From contig NZ_LGEC01000065.1 in assembly GCF_001279585.1 (NCBI RefSeq), positions 124,001-188,000 of the forward strand: a stretch of DNA of 64,000 bases, in the 5' to 3' direction. Below are positions 17,479 through 26,099 of the stretch, one piece after another (the stretch's first letter is position 1; each line of letters opens with the position of its first letter). The notes below the pieces were generated by a model, which did no database searches, was not told the origin of the DNA, and saw only the letters and a program-made list of their open reading frames with translations. A program made the translations under genes and the position numbers. This DNA comes from Nocardiopsis sp. NRRL B-16309. GTDB lineage: Bacteria; Actinomycetota; Actinomycetes; Streptosporangiales; Streptosporangiaceae.

Positions 17479-18054
17479 TCAGTCTCCTGATCCGCTGACG
17501 CGGACCACCGCCCGGTCGCCGCGCGGGCCGAAGAGGTGCAGGATCTCCACCGCGGTGTCGTCGTCCGGGCCGAACCAGTGCGGCTCGGACGGATCGAACT
17601 CCGCCACCTCGCCGGGCCGGAGCAGGTGCTCCTGGTCGCCGATGAGCAGGCGCAGCCGTCCCGCCAGCACGTAGAGCCAGGCGTGGCCCTCGTGGGAGAC
17701 GAGTCTGGGCTCGCGGGGGCCGAGCACGTGCTTGAAGACCTGGACGCGGCCGGGATAGCGCGTCAGCGGCACCACGACACCGCCGCTGCCGTGCCGGTAG
17801 GGCTCCAGGTGCACGCGGGGATCGCCGGTCGCGGGCGCGGCCACCAGCTCGTCCAGCGCGACCCGCAGTGCCCTGGCGAGGGGGATGAGCAGGTCGAGCG
17901 TGGGTTGACGGCGACCCGTCTCCACCCGTGACAGGACGCTGACCGACAGCCCGGTCTCGTCGGCGAGCGCTCGCAGCGTGCGTCCGCGCTCGACGCGCAG
18001 CGCGCGCAGCCGCGGGCCGATGGAGTCGAGGATCTCTGCCACGTCCGGGTCCAC
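17479..18054 (-). CDS. XRE-family regulator with C-terminal cupin domain
   Basis: A 191-residue regulator: an N-terminal helix-turn-helix (LRALADETGLSVSVLSRVE, residues 27-45) joined to a small beta-barrel cupin sensor in the second half (HEGHAWLYVLAGRLRL and EFDPSEPHWFG, which carry the conserved histidines). Such proteins repress divergent efflux or catabolic genes and respond to a small ligand in the cupin. The divergent neighbour is an MFS transporter 100 bases away, and a near-perfect palindrome lies ten bases upstream of this start. It is therefore probably both autoregulated and the regulator of that pump. Confidence 0.88.
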   Translation of the reverse strand: MDPDVAEILDSIGPRLRALRVERGRTLRALADETGLSVSVLSRVETGRRQPTLDLLIPLARALRVALDELVAAPATGDPRVHLEPYRHGSGGVVVPLTRYPGRVQVFKHVLGPREPRLVSHEGHAWLYVLAGRLRLLIGDQEHLLRPGEVAEFDPSEPHWFGPDDDTAVEILHLFGPRGDRAVVRVSGSGD

Positions 18055-18064
18055 GCCCCCAGTG

Positions 18065-18079
18065 TTGCAGATTCCGCAA
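18065..18079. promoter_or_regulatory. Candidate operator palindrome for the XRE-cupin regulator
   Basis: TTGCAGATTCCGCAA is a 15-base palindrome with one mismatched pair (TTGCrGA-T-TCyGCAA). It sits between the divergent regulator and transporter starts. Confidence 0.55.
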
Positions 18080-18154
18080 AAACGCTGGGCCGCGGCGTGG
18101 TCCCGCCGCGAGCATCGTCAGCGTTCGCTCCCCGCTCGAAAGGCTGGTGTCCGC

Positions 18155-19561
18155 ATGACCGGGACGACCCCCGCGCCCCCGCCGGTGCTGAGTACCCGGC
18201 GCCGCTGGACGGTGCTCGCGATCTGTGCGTCGGCGATGTTCCTCGTCGGGCTCGACACGACGATCGTCACCATCGGGCTGCCCGCGATCGGCGACGGGCT
18301 CGACGTCGCGGTCCACGACCTGGCGTGGGTGGTGGACGCCTACACGGTGGTCTTCGCGAGCCTGCTCATCACGTCCGGAGCCCTCGCCGACCGTTTCGGC
18401 CGCCGACGCGTCTTCATGACGGGACTGGCGGTCTTCGGTCTCGCCTCGCTCGTGTGCGCGGGCGCTCCGTCGCTCGACGTCCTCGTCGCCGCCCGTGCCG
18501 CGCAGGGCGTCGGAGCGTCGATGCTCGGTCCGGTGGCCCTGGCGATCGTGGTCAACGCGATGCCCGGCCCGCGCGAACGGGCGCAGGCGATCGGTGTCTG
18601 GGCGTCCGTGTTCGGGCTGAGCATGGCGGCGGGACCGGCGGCGGGCGGAGCGCTGATCGCGGCCCTCGACTGGCGGGCGGTGTTCTGGATCAACGTGCCG
18701 GTGGTGCTCGTCGCCCTCGTGCTGGTCGCGCTCCTCGTACCGGAGTCGAGGGGAGCGCGCGTGCGCCGGCTCGACCTTCCGGGACAACTGGTCCTGGTGG
18801 TGCTGCTGGGCACCGGGATCGCGGTGCTGATCGAGGGGCCGGTGCACGGTTGGGCCTCGCCCGCGGCGCTGGCCGGCTACGGGGTCGTGGTGGCCTCCGC
18901 GGCCCTGTTCACCTGGTACGAGTCGCGTCGGCGCGAACCCCTGATCGATCCCGGCCTGTTCCGGGTGCCGAGCTTCACGGGGGCCGTGCTCGGAGCCGTC
19001 GCCGTGTTCGTGGCCCTGAGCATGACGCTGCTGATGACCACCTTCTACTGGCAGGGCGTGCGCGGGTGGACGCCCCTCGCGGCGGGTGTGGCCACGCTGC
19101 CGCTGGCCGTCGGAGCCACGGTCTGCGCTCCCCTGTCGGGGTTCCTGGTCGGACGGGTGGGCGCGCGCCCGCCGCTGGTGGCCGCGGGCGCTTCCCTCCT
19201 CGCCGGCGGGGCTGTGCTGTTCGGCCTCGCGGACGGTTCGGGCGGGCTGCTTCCGCTGCTGGGCGCCTACCTGCTCGTCGGAGTCGGGGTGGGCTTCGCC
19301 AACGCGCCCATCACCGACACCGCGGTGAGCGGGCTGCCTCCGGAACGCGCCGGTGTCGCGGGCGGTACCGCCTCCACCGCCCGGCAGGTCGGGACGGCGG
19401 TCGGTGTCGCGCTCGCCGGAAGCCTGGTCGCGGGGGCGGGTCCCGCCGAGTTCGCGGCGGCGAGCCGTCCCGGATGGTCGGTCGTCGCCCTGTGCGGGGC
19501 GGCGCTCCTCCTGACCGCCTGGACGGCACGGGCCTCACGGGCCTCACGGAGCGGCGCATAG
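18155..19561 (+). CDS. MFS transporter, DHA2 (14-helix) drug efflux type
   Basis: A 468-residue major facilitator protein with about fourteen hydrophobic helices. Motif A-like text (GALADRFGRRRVF) follows helix 2, motif D-like LDTTIVTIGLPAIGDGL is near the N-terminus, and motif C-like GPAAGGALIA is in helix 5. This is the EmrB/QacA type, which exports cationic or hydrophobic compounds using the proton gradient. The chosen ATG at 18155 starts just before RRRWTVLAICAS, the first helix. A long upstream in-frame extension overlaps the divergent regulator and is not credible. Probable control is by the XRE-cupin protein. Confidence 0.9.
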   Translation: MTGTTPAPPPVLSTRRRWTVLAICASAMFLVGLDTTIVTIGLPAIGDGLDVAVHDLAWVVDAYTVVFASLLITSGALADRFGRRRVFMTGLAVFGLASLVCAGAPSLDVLVAARAAQGVGASMLGPVALAIVVNAMPGPRERAQAIGVWASVFGLSMAAGPAAGGALIAALDWRAVFWINVPVVLVALVLVALLVPESRGARVRRLDLPGQLVLVVLLGTGIAVLIEGPVHGWASPAALAGYGVVVASAALFTWYESRRREPLIDPGLFRVPSFTGAVLGAVAVFVALSMTLLMTTFYWQGVRGWTPLAAGVATLPLAVGATVCAPLSGFLVGRVGARPPLVAAGASLLAGGAVLFGLADGSGGLLPLLGAYLLVGVGVGFANAPITDTAVSGLPPERAGVAGGTASTARQVGTAVGVALAGSLVAGAGPAEFAAASRPGWSVVALCGAALLLTAWTARASRASRSGA

Positions 19562-19704
19562 ACCCACGCATCGCCCATCCGTCGCCCGCTTCCCACGAGC
19601 CGCACAAGACCCACGAAGGCGACGGGCGCGGAACGCCCTGGTCAGGTCATGGGTCGGGGCGCGTCCGCCGTCGCTGGACGCGCTCTCCCGGGCCCCGGTG
19701 GGTC

Positions 19705-20286
19705 CTACTCGGCGGTGGCCGCCCCGGCGAGGATCTCCTCGATGACGTCGGACTTGGCGTCGGTGTAGTCCTGGACGCACTGCCAGGTGCGCTCGGCCAG
19801 TTCCTTCTTCCGGGCGGTGTAGCGCTCGCGCGCGGCGGGGTCGGCGATGAGGCGGTCGCGGAAGCGGAGCATCCGGTCCACCTCCTCGCACCCCTCCCCG
19901 AACACGTGCAGGTTGAGGTTGACGTCGGGCCCCTTGAGGACCCGGTGCTCGAACCACTCCGGCTCCCGCAGGACAAGGGTGTATCCGGCGGCTTCGAGGT
20001 CGGCGGCGTAGGCGGCTTCGTCGGAGGAGTCGGCGACGACGAGGAGGATGTCGACGCAGGGTTTGGCGGCCAGGCCCGGCACGGCGGTGGAGCCGACGTG
20101 TTCGAGCCGCCTGACGCGGTCGCCCAGCGCGCCGCGCACGCGCTCGGCCTCCCGCTTGAACAGGTAGGGCCACTTGGGGTCGTAGGGGATGATGTGCACA
20201 CGCCCGTTGACGAGGTTGCGTGACTCGGGGACCTCGGGCACGGGCTGGCCTCGTGAGGGCAACGGAGACGCTTCAAGGGGTGACAT
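19705..20286 (-). CDS. GrpB-family (UPF0157) nucleotidyltransferase-like protein
   Basis: A 193-residue GrpB/UPF0157 protein with a nucleotidyltransferase-like core. Signature segments are VHIIPYDPKWPYLFKREAERV, shown here only in part, LEHVGSTAVPGLAAKPCVDI near residue 65 with the Gly-Ser-Thr and aspartate of the family, and LNLHVFGEG near residue 125. The biochemical function of GrpB proteins is not settled. The ATG at 20286 has GGAGAAGG upstream; an ATG 36 bases further up is possible. The gene stands alone, convergent with the MFS gene. Confidence 0.88.
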   Translation of the reverse strand: MSPLEASPLPSRGQPVPEVPESRNLVNGRVHIIPYDPKWPYLFKREAERVRGALGDRVRRLEHVGSTAVPGLAAKPCVDILLVVADSSDEAAYAADLEAAGYTLVLREPEWFEHRVLKGPDVNLNLHVFGEGCEEVDRMLRFRDRLIADPAARERYTARKKELAERTWQCVQDYTDAKSDVIEEILAGAATAE

Positions 20287-20522
20287 TCCACAAAGCCTTC
20301 TCCCCTCGTCCGCCCACGTCAAGGCATCCGACGGTGCTTACATATGCACATGTACCCATTGCTCACGGTGTGTCGACGCGGCTGTGACCATGAGCGACGC
20401 GCGGCGCGCCCTCCGCACGTTCCGACACCGTGCGCACACACAGATCGACTCGCGTCACGCTGACGGCCCGCCCGCCGGAGCCGCCGGGCGCACACGTGAG
20501 ACGGGGCTCAGGCGCCCGGGTG

Positions 20523-21686
20523 CTAGGCGCCCCGGCGCGGCTTGCGTCGGCGGCCGCCCCTCTGCTTGCGACGGCTCTCCGGACCGGCCTCCGCCGCGCG
20601 CTCGGCCGCGATCCGCTCGTCCTCGGCCGCCCGTTCGGCCTTGACGCCGTAGGGGTCGGCGCTGGAGCGGCGCACCCACACGACCAGGAGCAGGACCCCC
20701 AGCACGAGGACCGCGCCGATGCTGGCGAACCACGCCCACACCGGGACGCCGCCGCCGTCGTCCGCCCCGTCGGTGAGGCTCTCATCGAGCAGCGGCACGT
20801 CCGCGGCCGTCGCGGCGGCATGGTCGTCGGCCGAGAGCGCGTGCAGGGCCGGAAGGCCGCCGGGCCCCGGGTGGGAGCCCGTGACCAGCGCGTCGCGGAT
20901 CTCGTCGGGACCCAGCTGGGGGTAGTGCGTGCGCAGCAGCGCGGCCGCACCGGCGACCATGGCCGCCGCGTACTGCGTGCCGGTGACCTGGGCCGCGCCC
21001 AACTCGGGGTCGGCGGTCTCCAGGTCGGCACCGGGCGCGGTCAGTTCGATTCGCTCGGCCTCGGGGGAGTCCGGGATCAGCTCCCCGTCCTCGTCCGTCC
21101 CCGCGACGGCCAGCACACTGGGGTCGGTCTCGCCGCCCGCGGGCCCCACGACGAGGATGCCGTCCCCCACGGCTTCCTCGGTGGCCGCGGACAGGTCCTC
21201 GCCGCCGTCGTTCTCCGGCAGCAGGATGACGGGCGCGCCCTGGGTCGCGGCGTGCCGGACGGCCCCCGGGAGGTCGTCCTCGGTCGGCAGGGCGAGCAGC
21301 CCCGCACCCGGAGCCACGCCGAGCACTCCGCCGTCGGCGTCCATCCCGTGGCCGTGCGCGGCGACGAGGGCGGCGGCGGCCGTCCCGACCGCCTCGTCGC
21401 CCCCGCCACCGAAGGCGTTGTCGACGCTGAGGTTGTCGCGCAGGTCGGGGTGGTCCTCGACCACGGCGTACCCGGGCAGGGCGACCGTGGTGCCCTCGCC
21501 CTGTGTTTCCTCCCACAGTTCGTAGGCCTCGATGGCGGTCAGGCCCCACTGTTCGGGCCGGAGATCGGGGACCACGTCCGCCGCGGCGGAGGCCGGTGCG
21601 AACCCGAAGACGGCCGCGGCCGTGCCGGCCACCACTGTTCGTAGGTGACGTTTGTGCGTCCTGTTGCGGCTGTTGCCCCCGAGCAC
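20523..21686 (-). CDS. Membrane-anchored subtilisin-like (S8) pseudoprotease, mycosin-like layout
   Basis: A 387-residue exported protein: a basic N-region plus hydrophobic signal peptide ending ASAAA near residue 30, an S8 fold, one C-terminal transmembrane helix (WFASIGAVLVLGVLLLVVW) and a charged cytoplasmic tail rich in Arg/Lys. This is the layout of type VII secretion mycosins. All three catalytic positions appear lost. The Asp motif reads VALPGYAVVEDHPDL instead of having DTGV, the His motif reads VGTAAAALVAA without His-Gly-Thr, and the Ser motif reads GTQYAAAMVAGAAALL with Gln for Ser. The GTG start at 21686 has GAGGGAG six bases upstream. No ESX genes lie nearby. It probably binds a partner or peptide without cleaving it. 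Confidence 0.82.
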   Translation of the reverse strand: MLGGNSRNRTHKRHLRTVVAGTAAAVFGFAPASAAADVVPDLRPEQWGLTAIEAYELWEETQGEGTTVALPGYAVVEDHPDLRDNLSVDNAFGGGGDEAVGTAAAALVAAHGHGMDADGGVLGVAPGAGLLALPTEDDLPGAVRHAATQGAPVILLPENDGGEDLSAATEEAVGDGILVVGPAGGETDPSVLAVAGTDEDGELIPDSPEAERIELTAPGADLETADPELGAAQVTGTQYAAAMVAGAAALLRTHYPQLGPDEIRDALVTGSHPGPGGLPALHALSADDHAAATAADVPLLDESLTDGADDGGGVPVWAWFASIGAVLVLGVLLLVVWVRRSSADPYGVKAERAAEDERIAAERAAEAGPESRRKQRGGRRRKPRRGA

Positions 21687-21915
21687 GTCAGGCTCCCTCA
21701 AACGATGCGGTCGGCGTTCTCCCCGGCCCTCCCCGGACCCTCCACATCCTGCCATGAGCACAGGTTCTCGGTGCGGACAAGGGCCTCGCGGGCAGGGAAC
21801 GCAACTGTATCCCCGGTGCCAGTCCTGGGTTTTCCCCTCCGCATCCGGCATGTCGAGTCGCTAGCATGAGTCGCGCCGATCCGGACAAACCAATTTCCCG
21901 TCCAGGGGGTGTCCC

Positions 21916-22200
21916 ATGCCGAATATCGGTCCGATCGAGGACGGTCAGTCGGCTCTCGCCGACCGTGAACAACGCATCCTCGCCTTCGAACGCCAGTGGT
22001 GGAAGTTCGAGGGCTCCAAGGAACAGGCGATCCGCGACGAGTTCGGGTTCTCCGCGACCCGCTACTACCAACTGCTCAACGGGCTGGTGGAACGCCCCGA
22101 AGCACTCGCGTTCGACCCGCTCACGGTCAAGCGCCTGCGCCGCCTGCGCGCCGACCGCCGCCGTCAGCGCAACGCCCGCCGACTGGGCATCCAGCTCTGA
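21916..22200 (+). CDS. DUF3263 protein
   Basis: A 94-residue DUF3263 protein. The domain is recognised by REQRILAFERQWWKFEGSKEQ (first residues shown), IRDEFGFSATRYYQLLNGL and a basic C-terminal stretch RRLRADRRRQRNARRLGI. The middle resembles a helix-turn-helix, so DNA binding is plausible but unproven. The family commonly occurs near trehalose genes in actinomycetes, and here otsB follows on the same strand after 469 bases. The ATG is preceded by AGGGGG. Confidence 0.88.
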   Translation: MPNIGPIEDGQSALADREQRILAFERQWWKFEGSKEQAIRDEFGFSATRYYQLLNGLVERPEALAFDPLTVKRLRRLRADRRRQRNARRLGIQL

Positions 22201-22669
22201 CGCCGTTCCGTCCCGACACACCGCGGCCGTTCAGTGGCCGGGCAGCCGCCCGCGCCGACGATCCGCACGAGGAAATCCGACGCCGCCCCGGGCGTGTCGC
22301 ACGGACTGTTCCCGCTCGACCACGCACTGCCCCGACCGTGGCGTGCGGGCACTCCCGCACCACCGCGTATCCCCCGTCGTCCGCTCCCCCCGCGCACGGC
22401 CCGGTCGTGTCCCTGGGGCTGCCCGGCGCCGCCACGCGCTGCTCCGCCACGCGCCGCCGGACCATGCCGCACGGCCTGTCCGGACACCACCGCGCATTCC
22501 CCGTCGTGCCGCACCGCCACCCGCTCCCCCGCGGCGTCCGGCCGACCCCTCCCCCACCGCCGCCCGCCCCCCGACACGAGGGGGCACGACCGGCTCGGGC
22601 CGGGGGCGCGCCGATAGTCTGGCGTCCCCGGCCCGCCGCCGTGACCCGCCCCCTCCGGAGAGGTCTGCG
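22201..22669. other. 469-base gap between DUF3263 gene and otsB
   Basis: Very GC-rich, proline/arginine-coding in every frame, with no ribosome-binding-site-supported start until otsB. I see no gene, clear hairpin or operator here. Confidence 0.5.
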
Positions 22670-23497
22670 ATGTCCCTGCCCCAGCCGAGCACGGACGCCG
22701 GACGCGCCGCGCTCGCCGCGCTCCTGGCCAAGCCCGCGACCGCCCTGGTCGCCTTCGACTTCGACGGCACGCTCGCACCGATCGTCGACGATCCGCGCGA
22801 CTCCGCCCCCTACCCCGGGATCGTGGCGACCCTGGCCGCACTGTCCCCGCTCGTCGGCACGATCGCGGTGATCACCGGCCGCCCCGCCGCCACCGTGGTG
22901 GAGCTGGGCGGACTGGACCGCGTCCCCGACCTGACCGTGCTCGGCCACTACGGCGCCGAGCGCTGGTCCGACGGCGAACTCGTCGCCGCCGAGCCCCCGC
23001 CCGGGGTGGCGCTGGTCCGCGACGAACTGCCCGGCCTGGTCGCCCGGGTCGGCGCGCCCGAGGGCACCTTCATCGAGGACAAGGGGCGTTCCCTGGCGGT
23101 GCACACCCGCCGCACCGCCGAGCCCGACGCCGCCCTCTCCCGGCTCGCCCCGCACCTGGAGGAACTCGCGGCCCGCGCGGAGCTGCGGGTGGAGCCCGGG
23201 CGGATGGTGATCGAACTCCGTCCACAGGGTGTGGACAAGGGCGCCGCCCTGACCCAACTCGCCACCGCGGCGGGCGCCGGCACCGTCCTCTACGGCGGCG
23301 ACGACCTCGGTGACCTGCCCGCGTTCGACGCGGTACGCGAGCTGCGCGCGGCGGGCACGCCCGGTCTGACCCTGTGCGCGTCCTCCAGCGAGGTCACCGC
23401 CGTGGCCGAGGCGGCCGACCTCGTCGTCGACGGCCCGGCCGGGCTCGCCGCCTTCCTCACCGGGCTCACGGATTCGATCCGTGCTCCTGGTGCGTGA
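22670..23497 (+). CDS. otsB: Trehalose-6-phosphate phosphatase
   Basis: A 275-residue HAD-superfamily phosphatase that releases trehalose from trehalose-6-phosphate. Motif I is FDFDGTLAP near residue 30 with the nucleophile aspartate, motif II is the threonine in VITGRPA, motif III is the lysine in GVDKGAAL, and motif IV is GGDDLGDLPAF. The ATG at 22670 has GGAGAGG six bases upstream; the frame is open for 800 bases further up but overlaps the DUF3263 gene. The 3' end overlaps the convergent serine hydrolase by 32 bases. Confidence 0.95.
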   Translation: MSLPQPSTDAGRAALAALLAKPATALVAFDFDGTLAPIVDDPRDSAPYPGIVATLAALSPLVGTIAVITGRPAATVVELGGLDRVPDLTVLGHYGAERWSDGELVAAEPPPGVALVRDELPGLVARVGAPEGTFIEDKGRSLAVHTRRTAEPDAALSRLAPHLEELAARAELRVEPGRMVIELRPQGVDKGAALTQLATAAGAGTVLYGGDDLGDLPAFDAVRELRAAGTPGLTLCASSSEVTAVAEAADLVVDGPAGLAAFLTGLTDSIRAPGA

Positions 23498-24497
23498 GCG
23501 CCGTCCGCGCCGCCGCCCGCAGGTCCACCAGCCCGGTCCGGTCCCGGCCGTAGTGCACGGCGTTGGTCAGCACCCCCACGTAGCGTCCGCTGGCCGGGTG
23601 CACGAACAGGCTGGTCCCGGTGAACCCGTTGTGGTAGACCACGCCCTCCTGGGTGATCAGCCAGCCGAGCCCGCGCCACAGGCCCTGCCCGGCGTCCACG
23701 TGCGGCTGCCAGCTCGCCCGGACGTACGACGACGGCATGACCCCGCCGCCCCCCTCGTGTATCCGCAGGACCTCGCGCGCGAAGGCGCCCAGGTCGATGG
23801 CGGTGGTGAACATGCCCGCGTGCCCGGCGACCCCGCCCATCAGCGCTGCCGCCTCGTCGTGGACCACGCCCCAGGTGGGCGCGGCCCCGGCCAGGCGGCG
23901 CTCGGTGGGCGCCACCGCCGGTGAGCGGGCGAGCGGCCCGTAGGTCGTGGAACGCATGCCCAGCTCGTCCCACAGGTCGCCCGCCAGCCGGTCCAGCCCG
24001 GTCCCGTACAGGTGCTCCAGGAGCAGGCCGAGCACGATGAACCCCCGGTCGACGTAGGCGTACCCGGGATCCTCCAGCGGGTCGGCCAACAGGGCCCGGG
24101 CCAGGTCCTCGTCCGTGCCCACGTACCGCTCCAGCCACGTGACCGGGTTGAGCCGGCTCGTGTGGGTCAGGATCTGCCGGGTGGTGACCGCCCCTCCGGG
24201 CAGGTCCGCCACCGGCAGGTATTCGGACATCGGGGCGTCCAGGTCCAACATCCCCTCGGCGACCGCCTGGCCGACGAGCGGCCACGTCGCCATCACCTTC
24301 GTCAGGCTCGCCGCGTCGTAGGCGACGTCCGGGGCGGTGTCGTCCTCCTCGCCCGCGCGGCCGACCGCGACGAACTCCCACATGCCGCCCGTGCCGATGA
24401 CGGCGGCGCCGCCGGGCAGCCACTGGGCGTCCACCATCACCTTCAGGACGCCTCGGATCTGCGCTCCCGTCTCCGTGAGCCAGTCACCATCACGCAC
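23466..24497 (-). CDS. Serine hydrolase of the beta-lactamase/PBP4-like family
   Basis: A 343-residue class C beta-lactamase-fold hydrolase without an evident signal peptide. The nucleophile motif Ser-x-x-Lys is ASLTK near residue 65. The tyrosine motif is YAYVDRGFIVLG (Tyr-x-Asp variant) near residue 148, and a late HNGFTGTS replaces the usual Lys-Thr-Gly triad. Relatives include esterases, D-aminopeptidases and carboxypeptidases, so a specific substrate cannot be given. The start GTG/ATG region at 24497 is 167 bases from the divergent argJ-like gene, which leaves room for promoters of both. Confidence 0.85.
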   Translation of the reverse strand: MRDGDWLTETGAQIRGVLKVMVDAQWLPGGAAVIGTGGMWEFVAVGRAGEEDDTAPDVAYDAASLTKVMATWPLVGQAVAEGMLDLDAPMSEYLPVADLPGGAVTTRQILTHTSRLNPVTWLERYVGTDEDLARALLADPLEDPGYAYVDRGFIVLGLLLEHLYGTGLDRLAGDLWDELGMRSTTYGPLARSPAVAPTERRLAGAAPTWGVVHDEAAALMGGVAGHAGMFTTAIDLGAFAREVLRIHEGGGGVMPSSYVRASWQPHVDAGQGLWRGLGWLITQEGVVYHNGFTGTSLFVHPASGRYVGVLTNAVHYGRDRTGLVDLRAAARTALTHQEHGSNP

Positions 24498-24664
24498 AAC
24501 ACGCCTCCCCCCGGGTGTCCACTCGCATTCGGCGGATACCCCGTTACCAGAGTCTTGTCACTCCGGCGCCACGTCCGTACAGGACGAAACCCTCGCAGGT
24601 CGTAGCCGTAATCAGGGGCGGGGCACGCGGGTGAGTAGGCTGACGCCACGAAGCCCCGAGGAGG

Positions 24665-25825
24665 ATGATGAGCAGCCAGACCCCCGTGCCCGCCGGTTTC
24701 CGCGGCGTGGCAGGCAACATCGGGATCAAGGACCCCGAGGACGACTTCTTCGCGGTCGTCTCGGAGGTGCCCGCCCACGTGTCCGCCGTCTTCACGCGGT
24801 CCCGGTTCGCCGGCTCCAGCGTGGTCCTGAGCCGCCGCGCGGCCGCCGACGGCCGCGCCCGCGGGGTCACCGTCATCGCCCGCAACGCCAACGTCGCCAC
24901 GATGACCGGGGAGGCCAACGCCCGCGAGGTGCAGGAGCGCGTGGCCCGCGCCGCGGGCGTGGAGCCGGAGGACCTCCTCATCGCCTCCACCGGGGTGATC
25001 GGCGTCCCCTACCCCATGGACCGGGTGCGTGCCTTCCTCGACGACCTGCCCGAGGAGTTCCCCCCGGCCGACCTGGACCGCTCGGCGGCGGCGATGATGA
25101 CGACCGACACCGAGCCCAAGACCGCCTCGGCCAGGGTCGGGGAGGCGACGATCACCGGCATCGCCAAGGGTGTCGGCATGATCGAGCCGAACATGGCGAC
25201 CATGCTGGCCTGGTTCTTCACCGACGCCGAGCTGGAGCAGCCGGTCCTGGACGCGATGTTCCGCCGGGTCGTGGACCGCACGTTCAACGCGCTGAGCATC
25301 GACACCGACACCTCCACCAGCGACTCCGCGGCGATCTTCGCCAACGGGCTGGCGGGCGGGGTGGACGCCGAGGCGTTCGAGTCGGCGCTCCACGACGTGG
25401 CACTGGCGCTGGTGCGCAGGATCGCCTCCGACGGCGAGGGCGCGGGCAAGCTGCTGGAGGTGCGCGTCACCGGGGCGCGCGACGACGCCCAGGCCAAGCG
25501 GGTCGGCAAGGCCGTGGTGAACTCCCCGCTGGTCAAGACGGCGGTGCACGGCGCCGACCCCAACTGGGGCCGGGTGGCGATGGCGGTCGGCAAGAACGAC
25601 GCGGAGACCGACATCGTGCCGGAGAACGTGCGGATCCTGTTCGGTGACGTGGAGACCTACCCGGCTCCTGCCACGGGCGAGACCCTGGCGCGCGCCGCCG
25701 AGCACATGAAGGGCGACGAGGTCGTCATCAGCGTGGACCTGGGCATCGCCGAGGGCGCGTTCACCGTCTACGGCTGCGACCTGACCGACGGCTACATCCG
25801 GATCAACGCCGACTACACGACCTGA
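24665..25825 (+). CDS. argJ: ArgJ-family ornithine/glutamate N-acetyltransferase
   Basis: A 386-residue ArgJ-type Ntn hydrolase-fold acetyltransferase that moves acetyl from N-acetylornithine to glutamate. The self-cleavage region reads KGVGMIEPNMATMLAWF; the Ala-Thr bond in NMATM would be cut to make alpha and beta chains, with threonine as nucleophile. Other landmarks are FTRSRFAGSSV near residue 45 and HGADPNWGRVAMAVG in the beta chain. Two ATGs lie in tandem directly behind GAGGAGG; the second (24668) has better spacing. No argC, argB or argD is adjacent, so this is either a displaced argJ or a paralog of the OAT kind found in secondary metabolism. Confidence 0.87.
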   Translation: MMSSQTPVPAGFRGVAGNIGIKDPEDDFFAVVSEVPAHVSAVFTRSRFAGSSVVLSRRAAADGRARGVTVIARNANVATMTGEANAREVQERVARAAGVEPEDLLIASTGVIGVPYPMDRVRAFLDDLPEEFPPADLDRSAAAMMTTDTEPKTASARVGEATITGIAKGVGMIEPNMATMLAWFFTDAELEQPVLDAMFRRVVDRTFNALSIDTDTSTSDSAAIFANGLAGGVDAEAFESALHDVALALVRRIASDGEGAGKLLEVRVTGARDDAQAKRVGKAVVNSPLVKTAVHGADPNWGRVAMAVGKNDAETDIVPENVRILFGDVETYPAPATGETLARAAEHMKGDEVVISVDLGIAEGAFTVYGCDLTDGYIRINADYTT

Positions 25826-26048
25826 GCCGCGGAATCGGCCGTGGAAAGCGGCCGGTCCGGAGCCGACCCGGACGGAGCCCGTAGGGCGCCGGGGCCGCAG
25901 GGCCCCTGGAGCCGGTCGAGCGGCGGGGCCGTCGAAGGCCCACCGGAACACCTCCAGGCGGGGACGACCCGTCAGCGCCCGGTGAGACGGCGCGACCTGT
26001 CCCGGGCCCGCCCAGACGAGCGAAGGGACCGCGGAAGCCCGCCGGAAC

Positions 26049-26090
26049 GACCGAGGGGGAGGGACCGACCGCGACCCCTCCCCCTCGGTC
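26049..26090. terminator. Bidirectional hairpin between argJ and the MFS gene
   Basis: Fifteen-base perfect arms (GACCGAGGGGGAGGG and its complement) around a twelve-base loop, immediately beyond the MFS stop codon on the minus strand and about 220 bases after argJ. Confidence 0.75.
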
Positions 26091-26099
26091 ACCCGTGGC

